From: Castor canadensis
Taxonomy: Eukaryota > Chordata > Mammalia > Rodentia > Castoridae
Assembly (NCBI RefSeq): GCF_047511655.1
Contig: NC_133403.1
Location: 13,513,014-13,577,013, forward strand
Length of the DNA: 64,000 bases
Direction of reading: 5' to 3'
Shown: positions 11,301 to 25,300 of the stretch, piece after piece
Layout of the letters: each line of letters begins with the position of its first letter
Position numbering within the stretch: position 1 is the first letter of the stretch
Position numbers and translations under genes: made by a program
Notes under the pieces: model-generated
What the model was told of the DNA's origin: nothing
Database searches by the model: none
The model's input: only the letters and a program-made list of their open reading frames with translations

Positions 11301-14300
11301 CAGCTGGTGTTCCGTGTGAGCCCCAATGGTCAGGAGCTGCTTTGTCCTCCCATAGATTGCAGTCAGAGTCTACACGTGTTCACAGTCTGTCCTCACGGCA
11401 GGCGTTAGTTGAGAGAGGAGAGCAACAAGAGGTCCTCCTCTACTTGCTGGTCCCTGTGGATCTTGGAGGCTCCTCTCCCAGAGCTGACAGTGAATCTTCA
11501 GCCCCTCTTGTCCTCTTCATCCTGAATAGCAGGCATCAAGCATCCTCATGAGACTTGTACTGCTGACTACTCCACTCCAAAACAGCATCATTGGAAAGGC
11601 CGCAGAATTCTGCAGTTGCCTGAGCTTCTAGCCCACTTGCTGTGGGATTGTACCTATTCCTTGTTAACCCTTCCTGAACCTTTGATACCTCCCTTGAGCC
11701 ATCCCAGAGGTGGAGCCTATAGTGGCCAGGGCACAGACACATACTTAGTGTGATTTTGGTGTCTAGAAGACAGCTGGCATTGGCCTTGGGAGCTTAGAGC
11801 CCTTCTGTTGGACCTGCTTCTCTTCCCATGTGAGAGGTCAGCTAGACAGACCTCCCTGAAGGCTGAACTTATGCCCCCACACTGGGCTTCCTAGGCCCAC
11901 AACTGGTTCCCCAGAGGCTGATGGGAGATAACCAAGTGCTGTTATTCTGTCTCTAGATACAACAGCAGCAGCAGCAGCTGCAGAGGATGGCACAGCTACA
12001 GCTGCAGCAACAACAGCAGCAGCAGCAGGCTCTTCAGGCTCAGCCACCGATACAGCAGCCACCAATGCAGCAGCCACAGCCTCCTCCCTCCCAGGCCCTG
12101 CCCCAGCAGCTGCCACAGATGCATCACCCGCAGCACCACCAGCCGCCGCCACAGGCTCAGCAACCCCCAGTTGCTCAGAACCAACCACCACAACTCCCGC
12201 CGCAGTCACAGAACCAGCCTTTGGTGTCACAAGCTCAAGCCCTCCCTGGACAGATGTTGTATGCTGCCCAGCAGCAACTGAAATTTGTGAGTATCCATGG
12301 CCCACCATGGAGCAATATGTCTCTTCTCACATCGTAGCATATGACAGCGGCTCTGTTAGCAGTTCCTGAGGCTCTTCAAGTACAGCATGTCCTTTTCTTT
12401 ACATACTGGGCTCGGGTAGCCCTTCCCCATACCAGCCTTCACATGTGGCTCCATAGCACGGGCCAGTGAGAGAGCTACTTCTGCACACTGCACAGGGGCA
12501 TCCCATCTTCCAAGTCTTGTGTCTGTGGGCACGCCAGAGTAGTGACCATTAGGTTGGCAGATAATGTTACTGTGCCAGAGGACATGCTGTATCCATTAGG
12601 CATCCACGGTTTTACTAACTGCTTGGAGTTAGATTCTAAGTCAAGGTGTTTTGGGGGATTTTTGTAGGGGAGGTTTTTGTTTTGTTTTGCTTTGTTTTTT
12701 GGGACTTGAACCCAGGGCCTCTTACAAGCTAAGCATGTGCTCTTCTACTGAACTACATACCCCCATCCCTGAGCCAAGGTCTTTTTTAGCCTTTTCATTT
12801 CCGTGTTTTTGAGAAGCATATTCATATAAAATACTATTTTCGGTTCCGTTGTACATCTCTATACTAAGTAAGTCCCTTCCATGATATTGATAGAGGACTG
12901 AATGTTGCCACCAAGATAGAGTAGGTAGCTGTGACCAGGGGCCATTTGAACACCTTTTTCAGTTTCTTTGGGTTTTGTGGCCTTTTCTCTTTGTGATTCA
13001 CTGAGTGGCATGGGAATAGGCTCTCACCTGTGCTGAGTATTGAGGTGAAGAGTCGGACTGGGAGTGTCATGAGCAGCAGATAAAATCACTTACTTGGAGC
13101 CAGCCCACTGGGACCTAAACCTTTGTGTGTTCTTTGGTAGAATGTGCCCTGTCAGGATTGGGCCTCATGGCTTGGAGATGTTTAGGGAGGTGTTTTCTGT
13201 TGGTTTCTCCATGTGATGGTCCCCCAGTTGTCTGTCTTTCCTGTCTGGCTCTGTTGCCCAAGCTGAGCCTGCTGCCTCCTGGCCAGCACTGGTTTCCATG
13301 AAGGTGTTCGGGCTGGAAATAAGTGTCCTTGTGGCCAAAGGACAAGTGGGCTGGGCCGTGTGCTCAGCTTTGGAAACTATTGCTTTGCTCAAAGTGATGG
13401 TTGCTGTGATGGGTTTATGGAGAATGCCAGTGAGTGGGCTGCACTGCTTCTCGCCAGAGTTGAGAGTGGTGGGCTTGGCCTTGCCAATTTAGAACCAGGC
13501 TGATACGGGACAAATTTTTTATGTGTGTGTGATACTGGGCCTTGAACTCAGGGCCTTCACCTTTAGCCACTCCACCAGCCCTATTTTTGTGAAGGGTTTT
13601 TCAAGACAGAGTCTCGTGAACTATTTTCCCAGGCTAGCTTCGAACTGCGATCCTCCTGATCGCTGCCTCCTAAGGAGCTAGGATTATAGGCGTGAGCCAC
13701 CGGCGCCTGGCCTGATGTGGGACCTTTCTGTAGACGTTATGAGACAGTAAGGTGACATCAAAGCCCATGGAGTCATGACGGTCCTATCTCGTATCTCAAA
13801 AAAGCTTTCATAGTTTGTGGGTGTTCTGCTCTGTGCCCCAGGTGGCTCCAAGTCACATTCTCTCTTCCTCAAGGTACGAGCTCCGATGGTGGTCCAGCAG
13901 CCGCAGGTGCAGCCACAGGTGCAGCAGGTGCAGCCCCAGGTGCAGCAACAGGCAGCAGTGCAGACAGCTCAGGCTGCCCAGATGGTGGCTCCTGGAGTCC
14001 AGGTGAGAACCTTGGGAGCCGAGGGCATCTTTAGTTGCTAGCAGGTGCATGACCACTCAAACACAAAGCTCTACAATGAGGTATCCTTGTTGGATTAGGT
14101 GCTAAGTTGGTAAAGTGCAAGTATTTTCTCCATTGCATTCTGTGAGGCACTCTCAAGGTCCTTAGGGTGGACTGTCCTGCTTGGTCACAATTTAGTTCTA
14201 CCAGCTGTGTAGTGCCAGCTCCTTTCTCCCACTTTGAGAAGGTGTGTTAGAAGAACGTCCGGTTTCATCCTCCCTCAGCTTCTAGTGGAGAATCTGAGTC

Positions 14301-14521
14301 CAGAGCTGGCAGAGGTGGAAGGCAACTCTTTAGAAACTAGGGAGAATAATAGCACTGGGTTTCTCACTTCAGAAGTCTTGCCCAGGCATGTGCTGCAGCA
14401 GGAGTGTGAGAGAGGGCACAGTATGGGGAGAAGTATGTACCACTCCCATGTCACTGATTAGCGCATGCTCATTTTCTTTTTGTCAGATGTCAGTGGGGTG
14501 CTGGGGTACAGGAGGCTTTGC

Positions 14522-14569
<48 letters not shown>

Positions 14570-17500
14570 TCGGTGGGTGGGGCGGATTGAATATCCAGCG
14601 TCCCTGTGACTTGTCTGATAGACAAGTACACCAAGAGGCCTCACCTTCATATTGGCTAGTGTTTAGGGAGATACCTAGTTGGGGCCTTGGTGTCCCACTT
14701 GGTGGTAGAAATAGAGTTCTGACTCGGGTTGTCTTCAGAAGGAGTCAGAATGTGTCAGTGCATGCAGTGAGGCTGTTGCAGAGTTCCAGCCTGCAGCTAG
14801 TATTGTGGCCATGCATGGCATTTCTGAGGAGACCTGTGCTGGCTGGTTTACCCGTAACCCTGCTGATGCTAGAATCCATGTCCTTGGCGCCCTGGGTCAC
14901 GCACTTTAGGATGAGGCATAGCCCTCCTGTCAGACATCATTTCACAACTGGAAGGTGGACTCAGTGACAGCCCTTTCTGGTCCCACTGCATTGCTCACGT
15001 CCCTGGGACACTGTCTGAGAAAAGCACAACAATGGAGGGAGTCCAAGGTGTTTGGCTGCAGCTGAGGTGACCTCACAGCCTCCCTTGTCACTAGGGTTCC
15101 TGTGTTACCCACCTGCTCAGGTGTGGCTTTGTGTGAAGCTACACCATGGAGTTCAGGATTGTGTCTGGGGGAAGCTCATTGCCTGTGTGCAGTTGCAGTG
15201 TCGGGTGGGTCCTCATGCCTCACCTCCAGGAAAATCTGTCCCCTTGGTCTCTTGTGTAGAGGAAGGACTTGGAGTGTGTTCAGAGTCGGCACAATGGTGT
15301 CTCAGCGTGCCTTCCCTGCCAGTGGAAATTGCTGCTCTTGCTGCTTTATGACCTTCCCTTCCCATGCTGGGACCACGTCGTAGGAACTTATGCACCTCTG
15401 GTTTGGCCCAGTATGAGAGGGAGAAGCTCCTTTTCATCCCATCTCTGTGTTTGGAAAGTAGTCAACCAAGAAATGGGTGATGTGTACAGCTGGTGTGAGC
15501 CGCATCTGCTGACTTGTTCACAAACTGCTAGCTCAAGGAAGTATGTGTCCTGCCACTTTGCAGGTATCTCATTGGCTACTAGAGGCAGGATGCCAACTGT
15601 GTGTGCTCAGTACCCTGCTCTGAACCTGTGTGCGGGTGCGGGGAATGGCTCTTCCTGCTGGCTCCACACCCCCTGCTTCAGGTGGAGGCCCCCATCATGT
15701 TAGTGTGGTGGGAGTGTGGCCAGCCATGGGCACAGTCACCTCTGAAGCATACATCTTGATTATTAACGTCCCTCCCACCAAGGTCTCAGGTCCATTTTTG
15801 TTCAGGTGGTGGCTATGGAAAGATTGCAGGATCTCTGGGAGCTAGGGAGGTGGAGAGTGGTTATCACTGTGGTGATGGGTGGCCAAGCTCTCCACCAGGG
15901 ATAAGTGTTCTAGAAAAATTGGTCAGCCCTATGCTGTGTTCACCTGGCTCTCTTTTATCTTAGGTTGCTTATGTAGCTGGGAGGGGCAATATCACCTGCA
16001 GTGGGATTTACTGGGACCCAACAGACTTCTCTTTCCTCCTGTAAAACCAGAACAAATTGTGTCTGTACTTCAAGCAGTCCTATACCTTTGTCTTTTAATC
16101 TTCTGTTCTTCATGCATGTGAAAACTTAGCTGTAAGTCACAGGTTTGTACGAATTGTCATCAAAGACAGGCATCTGATATGGTCGCTCTCTGACTGAGCC
16201 TTGTCCAGCCGCAAAGGACCTCTGTTTTCCCTTGAAACTCTCCTATACAGTATGGCCACAGCAGGGAGAGCCAGGCCTACAGCCTGGGCTGGGGTGGAAG
16301 CTCCTTCCTTGGGATATCTTTCTGGGTAACTGTGTGATGGGAAGTAGTGCTGTGTCATCAGTTGACTGCTGGCTTGTCTAATCCAGTGAATACTGCTGGA
16401 GTTTTCTCTGGAATTTTTGACTAAAAGAAAACTTTCCTTGACAGTTCTCCTTTATAAGGAAACCAGCCAGCGGAAAAGTAGACTTAAGTTTTTCATTCCT
16501 TATTACTTTTCTTATTCCTGGAATAAAGTTTGCACCTCTCATACCACCTCACTTCCTACCAGGCCTTTCTGCCTTCTGGAAGGAACGCTGTTAGGCTCCT
16601 ACTGCAGCGGCTAGTTGCGTGTGGATGCTATTACTGCCACCTGCCACCCAGTTCTGCCAAGAGCCCAGGACAGCATTACTTTCAGTCCCTCCCTCAGTGC
16701 AGATGTTGGGCCCTCACATGCCTCCAGCTCCCTTTGTGTCTGACATTGTTCTGGTGGGGAGGGGGGTGGACTCTTTGGGGATCATGTCCATATTTTGACA
16801 GACAACATTGGGATCATGCTCCATGCCTCATTCCTGCAGCAGTTGTGAGGTTCTTGTTGGCCTCTCTACTGATGCCTTGTCACCAGCTGGTAACTGCAAA
16901 CATTCTGTGGATGTGAGCATGGGCCCCTGTGACACCGTAAGTGTCCCTGCAGGCCTGTGTCTTGCTTTGGAGCCTTGTCTCTGCTACTTCTTGATATGTG
17001 TATTTAATGGCCCACAGGACCTTCTTAATCTGGTGGTCCAACTCTCAACTTCCTGGGGTTTAATGGTGGTTTTGTCTTGTTGGGTGATCCTGGAATTTGA
17101 TCCTGCTTCTAGGCAGATGTTCTACCACCTGAGCCATGCCCAAAGCCCTTTTTACATTAGTTATTTTTCAAGTAGGGTTTCATATTTTTGCCCAGTTGAT
17201 CCTCCTATTTACACCTCCCGAATAGCTAGGATGACATGTGTGCACCACCATATCCACCTTTATTGGTTAAGATGGGGTCTTCCTAACTTTTAACTTGACC
17301 GGAGTAGCTTGAATTCCTGGGCTCAAGCGATTCTCCCACCTCAATGTTTTATTTTGTGCATCAGTGCTGCTTTCTTTCTGAACCCAGCCATATTTTGTTC
17401 TAGTTTTTTAACAGTCTGAATGCATGCAGGCCCTGCTTTCCAGGTACCAGGCATCCCTAGAGCTAGAGTAAGGGTGGTGGGGCCCAGAGCCATGACAGTG

Positions 17501-19288
17501 TTCAGCCTGCCTGTTGTAGTTTACAGTTCAAGAACTATAAACTGACACTGGAGAGGTCCTGGCTGGTACTGGCGTTCGTGCCTCTGCAGCCATCTTTGAC
17601 GTTTTGGAACAGACCCAATTGATGTCCCTGTGGCGGTATGAGATCCACCAGGTGGCAACTAAAGTTCTCCTGGTGCCCCCTACCCTCCATTTTTCATTAT
17701 GAAAGAAAACCAGTTCCTTTATAGCCACAAAGACCAACAGCCCTAGAGAGGCCTAGAGGAGTCGAGGGTTTGGAGGAAGAATGATGTGGTCAGCGGGCTT
17801 ACCTGGGCTCATTTTCTGTTTCAGTGATGGTTGGTTTTTCTCCTAGTAAGCCTTGATGGCATGTCCTCTTTTCCAAGTCTGTCCTAAGAGCTTGATCTCT
17901 CAGAACTGCCTGAGCCCCGGAGGTCTAGCTCTGATGCTGTGTGGGCCACAGGATTCTGATGTGTCTGCAGTTCAGAGGTGTGTCCAGGATAACCAACACA
18001 GAAGTGTAGCCAGTGGGATAGGAAGATCCAGAAGCAGCATTCCTGGTAACTTCTAGATTCCTGGTGCCTAGCCAGGCCTGGAGATGCTGTGGGCCAGAAC
18101 ACATCAGCAAGCTTCCCTCCTCCCGGGCTGCCTGAGCTGCCCAAGTGTGCCTCACCTTGGCCCTCCTCCTGCCATGCACTGTGATTCTTGTTGCGATCAC
18201 CTTGTCTGTTGTCCCTCTGTCCTCAAAGATGATTGCTGAAGCCTTGGCCCAAGGCGGGACGCACGTAAGAGCCCGGTTCCCACCCACCTCCACCATGTCT
18301 GCCATCCCGTCGAGCTCCATCTCTTTGGGCGGACAGCCCACAGCACAGGTATTTACGGGCCGGGCGGCGCATAGGGCTCGGCCAGGAGCTCGGGGTTCTT
18401 AGTGCCTTTGTAAAGTGCACTTGTCATCATTGGTGACTTCCTTCATGGTGCCTTTCAGAGTACCAAACCCAGTATCACTTTTTCTTGTTTTAGGCCAAGC
18501 CCAGCTGGTGTTTCTTGAGGGGATATGAGCAAATTTCTAGAGTTCTGTGGGATTTTTTCCTAGTTTAAAATAGTCATGCTGCTGTCATTTTCATGGTGAA
18601 ATAGAAGCCAAGCAAACACTTTGGCTTTCTAGGACTATGTCTACTTACATTTAAATTATTAATTAAAATTAAATAAAACTAATAATTCAGTTTCTCAGTT
18701 TTACCAGTTACATTTTGAGTGCTCATTAGCCCTGTGGGGAAGCTAGTGGCTGACAAACCAGACAACGCAGATCACAGGAAGTGGCCATCGTGGGGGAAGT
18801 TGGGTTGGCCTACCAGGCACAGTGAACATACTACACACACACACCTTCTGAGGTAGGTAGACTCCTGGGTACCCATGTTTTTCAGGGCAGTGAATTCCTT
18901 TTTTCCATTACCACGTGAAGTTTGAAATCATCCCACAGTATATTCATTTGTTTAACAAATAGCTATCACCTACATTCCAAGGGGCCAAGCACTGTTCTAA
19001 GATTCTGAGAATAAAATGACACTAAAGTTTGTTCATCATACAGGCTTTCCATTTTAGTGAGTTCATTGTGAAAACCTCAGATTTGCTAAAAGACCTTCAA
19101 AATTTTCTTTTCCTTCGCAGGGATGTGTGTCAGTAAATACCTGCCCTTTCCTGGGGGCCTTGCTGCTGTTGCACCCCTGCCAGTGTGGTGGCACCTGTGT
19201 GGCCTCCTCTGAAGGAGGAATCCCATGGGGTTCACAGGCTCAGGCGGGCTATTGTGTGGACAAATGTCTTTAGGACCAGCATGCAAAC

Positions 19289-19339
<51 letters not shown>

Positions 19340-22300
19340 CAAAAAGGTCCCCCACATTTTGAGGGAGTAGTATATGCTAGACCTTGAGCTAGATTCTTCA
19401 TGAGCAGAATCTCTTTGATTCTCACTGCAGCAGGTTATAGTTTAGCCTGAGAAGGGCCTAGGAAGCTGGCATGTTGAGGATCAAGGGCTCAAATGAAACC
19501 TCAGACCTCAGTCTCTCAGGATTCTTCTGGAAGCTCCTCAGCCCCACTCTTGTTGCTGATCAGATGACCTTGCTCCTCCTCCTAGCTGACAGGGCCTTCC
19601 TACACTCCTGGGTAGACTTCCTGTCCCTTGGAGCTCCAGACTCCTACAGTGCCATCTTCTGGACTGGGCTGCTTCTTGTCTACTTCTGCTGTGGGGTGCT
19701 CACTCCCCACACAACCAACCCATCCTGCCCTTCCACCGGCTCATCCACTCATGGCCCTCAACCCATGCAGTCCAGCATCCTGGCCCCCTGCACTTCAAGT
19801 CTGTCCCTGTGTTGTGCCCATTAAGTAGGTTTTATTGTCATGCTTCCCAACTCCAAAAGCATGGAAGTTAGGTGGAAGGTTAGAGAGAATGTGAGAAAAA
19901 GTTAGCACTTGGTTCATTCTCACTGCATTCCTCACTCTCACAGATTTATTCATCACCACCTTCCCCCTGTTCTGCTTGCAAGTGGGGAGCATGCTACTGA
20001 AGCTTTGGGGTGATGTGTTGAGGACAAATGTGGCAGCATTTAAGAAATACTCCTATCCCAGTAGTATACTATAGCTAGAGGATTTCTGGTAACAGGAAAC
20101 TTGGGAAAGTTTTTTTTGCGCAGTACTAGGGTTTGAACTCAGGGTCTACACCTTGAGCCATTCCACCAGCCCTTTTTTGTGATAGGTTTTTTTCGAGATA
20201 GGGTCTCACTAGTTTGCCTGGGTTGGCTTTGAACAGAGATCCTTCTGATCTCTGCCTCTAAGTAGCTAGGATTACAGGCGTGAGCCACAAGCGCCTGGCT
20301 TGGTTTTGTTCTTTAAAGCAGGCTTATTTGTTCATTCCTGTTGAGAGGAAGGCGGTGCTGAGAATAATTAGAGCAAGGAGAAAAGTTCATGGAGAGAACA
20401 CTGCAGGGGAAGACTCCCTGAAGCCAGACAGTGCTTTGCAACCTGTCTCCTCTAGGCCCTTCCCACAGGGAGCTTCCCTTCACTGCCTTTATATGGCCCA
20501 TGATAGGGGCTTCAGACCCTGTCTCTCTGGGAAGCCCCCTGCACACTTGGTTGTGAGGGACCTCTGGGTAAAGGAGCCATGACCATGTCAGAGCCTCAGA
20601 GGCACTGTGGCCCTGTATACTGGGGCATCCGTCTACTACATAGTAGACATCTATCTACTATATCGATAAGCGCCAGAAACCATGCACCCCTTTAGGAGAC
20701 TGTCTTTCTAATCCAGACCCTCCCAAGAAAAGAGCCTCTCCCAGGAATATACCCACAGGAGCTGGGGGCTCAAGTACATGCCTAGCATGTACCGTGTCCC
20801 AAATTGCATCCCCAGCACCATAAAGATAAATAAATAAAATTTAGCTGAGAGCTGCCTCATTGCTTATCTGCCAGTGAGCCTGGCTGGAACCTGCACCCTG
20901 CTTGAGCTTTACCACACCTAACCTCAGCATGCCCTCCTCAAACAGCCCAAGGCAACAGGACACACACCAGCATCCACACTGCCTGTCTCTTTTACTCTTC
21001 CCTGTGCAAACAAACTGAATCCAATGAAACAGAAAAGCAAGTAGAGCTGTAAGCTTTCTGTCATGTCTTATTGGGACCCCTGTCTCTGTCCCAGTGTCCC
21101 TAGTCTAATTCATGTCATGGTGGAGATTCTCCATGGACCCCGATGACCATGGGCAAAGAGAATACTTAGAGAAGGGAGAAGTCCCAGATACTGTGCCCAG
21201 CACAGGGGGCCAATGCGGTGACAGGCACTCTGTCCCAGTATTTTCTCTGTAGGTGTAAGCCAGTGGCACCACAATGGAACCATATTCCCCTGTGCACTGG
21301 AGAGCAGTCCTGGAGGACATGCTGAGTACTAGGCTGGAAGCGAGGGCCATTTCTGGTATCAGTTAGGTATGGGTGGTGGGAAAGGGCTAGAGTTTATGGT
21401 GCCAGCCTGTTCTGAGGTTTCTCTGGGACAAAGCTCTCCGAACCTTTCTGCTCTACTGCTTCCAGGCCATGGCCCCTTTGCCCCTCTGCCCTCCCACTTC
21501 TCCCCTCTTTGTATGTATTCTACTTTCTTGACCAAGCAATTTTGAGACCCCCACAGCCTCTGTGAGCTGCTTGCAGGGTCCCTTTCCCAGGAAAGGAAGC
21601 GGGTTGTGCCATCCCCTGTGACACACTAGATGTGTGACCTTAAGCAGGTCACCTCCCTCTGAGCTCTCATTCCCGCCTGTGGTTTGCATTTGACAGATAC
21701 TGTAGGAGGCATGTGGCAGACACTCAGAAGCTCCTCCCCTGGGAGGTGTGCCATTCTTATCTTGTGGCTTTTGCCTAGCAACTATGACAGACGCAAGCCT
21801 GGGCCACTGGCGGAATCAGACTCTACTAGGCTTGTTCTCTGACTGACTCAACAGCCCTTCCTCCTCTCCCAGGGGCTGGATTTCTTTCCCATCCCATGCT
21901 GCTCACTTGGGCAGCTTTGTCTGCATATGTGTCTTGGGGGGCCACTCCTTGTACTGGGTGTGTCTGTGGAACTTGGACCACCCAGTGCCAATACCTGAAG
22001 GATGATCTGGAGCTCTGGTTTTGTGCTTGGGATGTGAGGGGCCTTGCTTTATTTTCCCTCCTGCTGGAAAAGATCTTTCCTGCCTTCCATTCTCTGGGGT
22101 TTGCAGGCTGCCCTGGCTTGGAGCAGCTGAAGAACCACCTGGAGACCCTGTAGATACTGAAGTGGAGGTGCTTGGGCTTCCTCCTCTGAGATGTGGAGGA
22201 GGTTCAGGTGACAGATGGCTGCCCAGATGGGTCTGGAGGAGCCTCCTGCATGAGGAGACCTGCATGTCAGCCTGGACCCTGGAGCATGTAGGAGGAAGCT

Positions 22301-25300
22301 TCCAGGTGTGCTAGGGGAAAGGAGAAGCATGTTGCTGGGGACCTAGATCCCACTAGAAGGGAGAGGCCCCTGTCCTTGACGGCATGACCCAGTGGGTGGG
22401 CCTGGGTGTTTTGTTTCCTCTGGAGGCTTTCTCTGCTATCCATTTACGTGTCTTAGACTGCTGCCTCATGCCTGGAATCCCTGCCCTGCCCTCACCAAGA
22501 CCAGAGGGGATTGGCAATGTGTGTACACAGTGTGCTCCCTGTACCTTCTGGTCTGGGTGCTGAGGTGGGAAGGTAAACTGTGAGGGGGCCTTTCCTCCAT
22601 CATGGCCCAACCATGTGCCCTGCACCCACAGAGAAGCACTGAGCTTTGGGTTACAGACGGGGACCAACTGTCTCCTTAAAAGGGACAGTTGCCGGCTGGG
22701 CGCCAGTGGCTCATGCCTGTAATCCTAGTTAATCAGGACGCGTAGATCAGGAGGATCGAGGCTCAGAGCCAGCCTGGGTAAATAGTTTGTGAGACCCTCT
22801 CTCAGAAAAAAAAAATAATAATAAAACCCATCACAAAATGGGGGGTGTGGTTGGTGGAGTGGCTTAAGGTGTAGGCCCTGAGTTCAAGCCCAGTGCTGAA
22901 GGGGAAAAAAAAAGAGGAGGGGGACACAGCTGCTTGAGCAGTGACTGAGTATAGGTTGCAGCTCAAGACAGAGAAAGGGAAGGGGTGGTGGGGTCTCCAA
23001 GGTCATGTGAGAGGCAGGAATTCACTGAAGGGAGGGTCCTGGCTGACAGGGCTGGGCTAGGCATGGCGCCTCAGGGCCTTTACTTTTTATTCCTTGGTGC
23101 TATCAGTAATTCTCTGCATACAACTTTCTGGTCTAAGATTTTGTTGGCACATGGATTGATTCTAGAAGTGTGTCTTCAGTGTGTGGGACATGTGCCTGCC
23201 TTTGTCCCCCCAGGGCTTGCAATGTACCCCACCACCATGAGTATATTAGACCTACATGGGAAATACCAGTTGTAGTTGTGAACAACAGCATTTGCAGATG
23301 AAACCACACCAGTCCCATGTCTGACCTTGCTGACATTGGTCTGAGTCTCCACTCAGAGTGACGGGCCCAGCAGCTAGAGGCCGGCTATCTCACTCTTCCC
23401 CTTCCCACCCTGAAGAGTGTCTTGGTCACAAAGCAATGAAATCAGTTCATTCTGTCTGTTATTGCCCACAAGACCAGTGCCTTGCCTCTCTGGCCCAGGC
23501 TCGTGGGAAGTACCTGTTTGCATGGCACCCTGTGCCTGGGTGCCACCTACCACTCTGGTACATACTCCCAGGGGCAGCCTCCACCCAGCACCCCAGGCTG
23601 CACTGTCTGGTGCTCAGTGGAACAGGTTGGGGAACCAGAACAGGAGAGAGACAGCATGCCACTCACTCTGTGAGCTCTGGTGGGTGGGACTGAAAGGATT
23701 CATCAGGCTGCTGCTGGTAGGCCCCATACCCCCCAGTGCCTGGCCGGTGGGTTGAGCAGGCAGGGAGAGCGCGCATCATTTTCCTGGTGGACTCTGGGCC
23801 TGGTTCCACTCCAGGAGCTGAGAAGCCTCAGAATAGTCCTTACCTAGCACTCTAGGATGTGGCAGAAGAGTGTGAGAGGAAGGCATGAAGCTATGGCCTC
23901 AGACGAACTTCAGATACAGCATGCCTCAAGAGATAACACCTGAACAGCCCAGGTGCTGTGTCGCTGGGAAGCAGACTGTGGGAGATGTTGGCTCATGGTG
24001 ATTCCAGTATAGCAAGGGACATCTTGTACTTCTCTCCTAGAAGGTGAGGGTACACATGTCCTATTCCCAATGCCCAGGTGCTGTGGTTTCAGCCCTTGGA
24101 AACTTCACCAGTTGGAGGTCACCCTGGTTCTTACAGAACCTGTTTGTGTTGTCCAGAATGCAGACTGGGGAGCAGAGAGCAACACTGTGGACAGGACTGG
24201 GCCTCTGAGAAGTAAAGGTGTGCACACCTGCAAGGCAGAGCTACACTTTGAGAGCCCAGGCAACTCTGATGCACAGTCACTTGTCCCTTCCAGTAGGCTC
24301 TGCCAGTACAGTTGAGAGGTGCTGGTCAGGACCAGGGACAAGAGTGAGGCCAAAGCATGTCACTTATGGATATACATGTGGCTTCTTGGGCCACCTAGCT
24401 CCAATTAAGCAGGTCCAAGTGGCTAAAACATAAGTCACCATGTTGTCACCACCTTGAAGCTGATCAGGTGAAGAGGTGCCACCTGTATGTCAGGCAGGGT
24501 GGAGGACTTGCATAGCTGGCCTTGTCCTTGGGGCAGTCAGCATGGGAATTGGGAGGGTTCCTAAGGCACATGGGAAGACTGTCCTATAGGTCAGCAGAGC
24601 AGAGTCCTTTCTCACAGACAAGAGCATCCCAGGCCTCCCTGCTCCTCACCCCACGTCTGAGAAGCAAGGGCATGGCCATAGCTGTCCCAGCCCAGAAGTC
24701 CAGGGGCCTCATGGCCCACATCAAGGAGCCAGGCCTCCCTGCCTGGTCTTCCTACCAGCCCCTGGGACACCACATCCCATGTGCTCAGGGGAGGGGCTTG
24801 TGCCTAGGCATGTGTGTGGCAGCATTCGGGAGTCAAGGGTATGGGGTGAGACTGGGGATCAGCCCTGGGTTCAGGGGGCAGGCAGTATAGAGGCAGGCAG
24901 GAATGAGTGGAAGTGAGCCGGCTGAGCCTCTCTGCTTCTAGGTCAGCCAGAGCAGCCTCACCATGCTGTCCTCGCCGTCACCGGGCCAGCAGGTACAGAC
25001 CCCACAGTCGATGCCCCCTCCCCCTCAGCCGTCCCCACAGCCTGGCTCGCAGCCCAACTCCAACGTCAGGTAGGCTGGCCAGGGATGCCCCTCCCTTGGG
25101 GACAGGCCTGCCTGGTGCCCCACTCATACCTTCATTTCATTTCGCTGCAGCTCCGGTCCTGCCCCGTCCCCCAGCAGCTTCCTGCCCAGCCCCTCCCCGC
25201 AGCCCTCCCAGAGCCCAGTGACAGCCCGCACTCCACAAAACTTCAGCGTTCCCTCCCCTGGACCTTTAAACACCCCTGGTAAGCTGGGCCTGAAGTTGGG

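Larger units (their letters stand above)
14003..18228 (+). other. MED15 intron before the cassette exon
   Basis: It contains a (TG)n run and one antisense dimeric SINE (17060-17270). I see no gene in the remainder. Confidence 0.75.
18349..24941 (+). other. MED15 intron after the cassette exon
   Basis: It holds a (GT)n run, an L2/MIR-tail remnant, three SINEs (20110, 20759, 22691) and long unique stretches without recognisable coding homology. Confidence 0.75.

Noticed and set aside
11838-12308. 156-residue minus-strand Ala/Val-rich frame
   Set aside because: It is the reverse of the second Gln-rich MED15 exon; composition follows from CAG/CCA codons.
24907-25221. Plus-strand Ser/Arg/Pro frame across two exons
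   Set aside because: It reads exons W8 and W9 in the wrong frame and runs through the intron.
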